DNA of 64,000 bases from Gammaproteobacteria bacterium (lineage in GTDB: Bacteria > Pseudomonadota > Gammaproteobacteria > Pseudomonadales > JADFDG01). Position 1 is the stretch's first letter. The number at the start of each line of letters is the position of its first letter. The position numbers and the translations under genes were made by a program. The stretch is taken from positions 1 through 64,000 of the forward strand of contig JADFDG010000019.1 of NCBI GenBank assembly GCA_018262975.1, written 5' to 3'. Shown in pieces: positions 61,975 to 64,000 of this stretch. Under the pieces are notes generated by a model, which ran no database searches, had not been told where the DNA came from, and saw only the letters and a list, made by a program, of their open reading frames with translations.

Positions 61975-64000
61975 GGGGCCGCAGTCTCCTGACGAGCCAA
62001 AACGTGCTTGTCGAGTTCCTCCCAGGTGATTGAGCTCATGCCTGAGCAGGCACCTCGGCGGTGCACCAGAATGGCTGAGCGTGTATGGCTTCGCAGCAGC
62101 CTGAGTTCCTTGTTGGGTGTGACAAACAGCGGGTGCAGGCCAAACTCGGAAAGAGCGGAAATAATGCGCCCGGCGACGGTGTGAGAGCTCCGGGAAAAAG
62201 CCTCGTCGAGGACAACAGTGCCAAACAGCGGCCGTGAACTCCCCGGTGGGCACAGCGCGTAACTCAGTGACGCCGTCAGGACGTGGCTGGCGATGATTTC
62301 TTTTTCACCTCCACTGCCGCCCTTGGAATCGGTCCTGGTTTCGATGATTGCCCGTGAATCTCTGTCGATCACGGACACGGAGAACGACAATCTGTACCGG
62401 GGGTCAAGCATGGCCAAGCTTCCGGACGCCCGCTTGCGATCGGCAGCATCGCGCAGAAGTGAAACTACCTGCTGTAGCGCTTTGTAGTGGCTCTCGCCAT
62501 TGTCTTCCTTGAATCTGGCAGACCGAAGATTCTTGAGGGCCAGTTGCAGGTCATCAAGGCTGGCGTGTCTGATCCGCTTAGGGTCAAGCCGCAGAAAGTG
62601 TCCGGCGGAAAAGTCGACTCGGCGGAGCGTGTTATTCAGGTCATCAATTCTTTCTTCGATGATGCTGACTTCATTGTCGATATCGCTAAGGAGTTGTGTT
62701 ACCCCTTGGTCGGACGACTGGTTCAGGTAGTCCTGGAAGCGCTGCTGCTTGGCAGGCAGGTCCTCCTGCTCAAGGATGCGAAGACGGTCAAGGTACGCCG
62801 GCAGGTCGCCCAGATCGGTACCTGCCTCGGCCAGGGAACCCCTGTCCTCGCGCTTGGCGGCGCCCATATCGCTGACGATGCGACGCTCGCATGCGCTTAG
62901 GTCGGTACGCAGCTTCGAGATTTTTGTCTCGAGGTCGTTGATGCAAGAGCGCTCGATATCGGGAAGGTCGGACAGGCTTACCCCATCAAGGTTTGGCTCG
63001 TGGCCAACCAAGTGCTGCCGTTGTTCGGCGTCCAGCCCGATCCCGACACGCTTGTGCGCTCGTTCCCGGTCGTCCTGTGCTTGCTGCAACGCATTGGCTT
63101 GGGTTCCCAGGGATACCTGAATCTCCCGAAGCGAAGCCTGAATTCCCTTCGCATTCCGCTCTGCGTCTTGCCAAGCAGCGTGGGCCTTCCCGGAGTCGGA
63201 GGAGGGATCTGTCAGTCTGGCAAGGCGGTCTTCAAGCTCACGAACCCTGGTGTTGGCGGATTCAAGGTCAATGTCCTGAAACTGCAGGGTCGCCAGATGA
63301 TCCAGCAGGCTGAGTTTGTGCGCTATCTCGTCAAGTTGGTTCCGGCTGGTACGGAGTGCGTCCTGGATTTCCCTCAGGTCTCTTTCAGTAGCGGCCAGAG
63401 CATCCTGCAACTGGACAAGGCGGTCCTTGTTGTCGAACCCGGTGCACCAATCCTGGCTGAGCGGTACCTGATCGAGCTTGTCAAAGAATCCGCGTTGGCC
63501 AGACATCAAGCCTTCAACGGTCATCGCGAACGGCAGGTTATGGAGATCGTCGCTGGAGGCGACGCAGTGCCGATCATTTTCGGCAAGCAGGTGCTTTACC
63601 GTCTCCCGATAGGGGTGATTTGCGAAATCCAGCTTGCGGGTGTAGCCATCTTCCTTAAAGCGAGGCATCCCGACTGGCGTCACAACCTCCAGCAGCCTGA
63701 CGTGCATTTGGTTGTCCCGCTTGTTAACCCATCGCAATGCCTCTTTAAGGCGATTTGATGGGACCAGTACCCTGAGCCTATGACCGCCGATCGCGCGCTC
63801 GATGGCGCCGCGCCAGGAGTTCTCAGTGGGCTTGACCTGAATGAGCTCGGCAACGAAGGGCACGTCTCCTTCGTTAAGGTTGAGGTGTTCGGCGAGCTTT
63901 ACCCTGAAGTTGTGGTACTTGGGAGAGATGTTGGAGTTCGGTCTGGCGCTGGATTCTCTGATTTCGTCCAGATACTGATCTCGCTGCTCGCGAAGCAAGT
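61971..64000 (-). CDS. jetC: Wadjet subunit JetC (MukB/SMC-like), C-terminal part
   Basis: 676 or more residues are visible and the N-terminal part runs off the right edge. The segment FVAELIQVKPTENSWRGAIERAIGG is hinge-like, then coiled coils, then the ABC signature GGSGGEKEII and Walker B VVLDEAFSRSS. The product is the SMC motor of type I Wadjet; jetA and jetB should lie upstream, outside the window. About 1100 residues are expected in full. Confidence 0.88.
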   Translation of the reverse strand, partial: LLREQRDQYLDEIRESSARPNSNISPKYHNFRVKLAEHLNLNEGDVPFVAELIQVKPTENSWRGAIERAIGGHRLRVLVPSNRLKEALRWVNKRDNQMHVRLLEVVTPVGMPRFKEDGYTRKLDFANHPYRETVKHLLAENDRHCVASSDDLHNLPFAMTVEGLMSGQRGFFDKLDQVPLSQDWCTGFDNKDRLVQLQDALAATERDLREIQDALRTSRNQLDEIAHKLSLLDHLATLQFQDIDLESANTRVRELEDRLARLTDPSSDSGKAHAAWQDAERNAKGIQASLREIQVSLGTQANALQQAQDDRERAHKRVGIGLDAEQRQHLVGHEPNLDGVSLSDLPDIERSCINDLETKISKLRTDLSACERRIVSDMGAAKREDRGSLAEAGTDLGDLPAYLDRLRILEQEDLPAKQQRFQDYLNQSSDQGVTQLLSDIDNEVSIIEERIDDLNNTLRRVDFSAGHFLRLDPKRIRHASLDDLQLALKNLRSARFKEDNGESHYKALQQVVSLLRDAADRKRASGSLAMLDPRYRLSFSVSVIDRDSRAIIETRTDSKGGSGGEKEIIASHVLTASLSYALCPPGSSRPLFGTVVLDEAFSRSSHTVAGRIISALSEFGLHPLFVTPNKELRLLRSHTRSAILVHRRGACSGMSSITWEELDKHVLARQETAAP

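Overview
The window looks like chromosomal DNA of a GC-rich gammaproteobacterium. The gene order from icd through rluE, nudJ, mnmA, hflD and purB, and from cspD, clpS, clpA, infA, bpt, aat, trxB, ftsK, lolA, rarA, crcB and serS to tusDCBE and uvrY-uvrC-pgsA-tRNA(Gly-Cys-Leu), is the order known in Pseudomonas and, in pieces, in Escherichia coli. The tus genes and the paired monomeric and dimeric isocitrate dehydrogenases point towards a Pseudomonas, Xanthomonadales or Chromatiales-like lineage. The genus cannot be fixed from the sequence alone.

Layout. 0-4 kb: a transposase tail, isocitrate lyase with a divergent LysR regulator, and a fructokinase-type ROK kinase. 3.9-12.3 kb: a three-gene cell-envelope operon. 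It encodes a 1499-residue surface protein with a CxxCH motif, exact 97-residue repeats and a C-terminal anchor, then a beta-barrel protein, then a three-CxxCH lipoprotein. A Tat-type FecR-domain protein faces it. 12.6-16.7 kb: malate synthase G, then an SCP2-like/iron-alcohol-dehydrogenase pair bracketed by two copies of a palindromic repeat. 16.7-28.5 kb: a long minus-strand block (MscS-cNMP channel, GNAT, RoxA, PurB, monomeric Idh, HflD, MnmA, NudJ), the moaCDE genes on the plus strand, and RluE. 28.5-51.2 kb: dimeric Icd, then the conserved housekeeping block. It holds all four classical N-degron genes (clpS, clpA, aat, bpt), cell division, lipoprotein transport, tRNA thiolation, cardiolipin synthesis and a BarA/UvrY-type regulator, and it ends with three tRNA genes.

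51.2-64 kb, beyond tRNA-Leu, is an accessory island. Gene density, base composition and strand order all change there. It holds a ribbon-helix-helix-like protein, a frameshifted HTH gene, an AlpA-like regulator, an HUH rolling-circle initiator of the inovirus Gp2 type next to a HerA-like ATPase, an unknown 439-residue protein, and an AbiEi-type antitoxin whose AbiEii toxin has decayed. It also has a second orphan AbiEi-like gene, a RelB/YafQ toxin-antitoxin pair with its palindrome, and the jetC-jetD end of a type I Wadjet plasmid-defence operon that runs off the right edge. No integrase is visible; it may lie beyond the edge or be lost.

Themes. (1) The glyoxylate-shunt branch point is concentrated here: both isocitrate dehydrogenases, AceA and GlcB, with a LysR regulator and a TATAGG repeat cluster. 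(2) A family of palindromic intergenic repeats (TGTAGMGAGGGGGCCATGCCCCCGA type) occurs at seven sites in the core, always just after a stop codon, and is not seen in the island. (3) The heme-motif envelope operon and the HUH-Rep/HerA island are the least explained parts.
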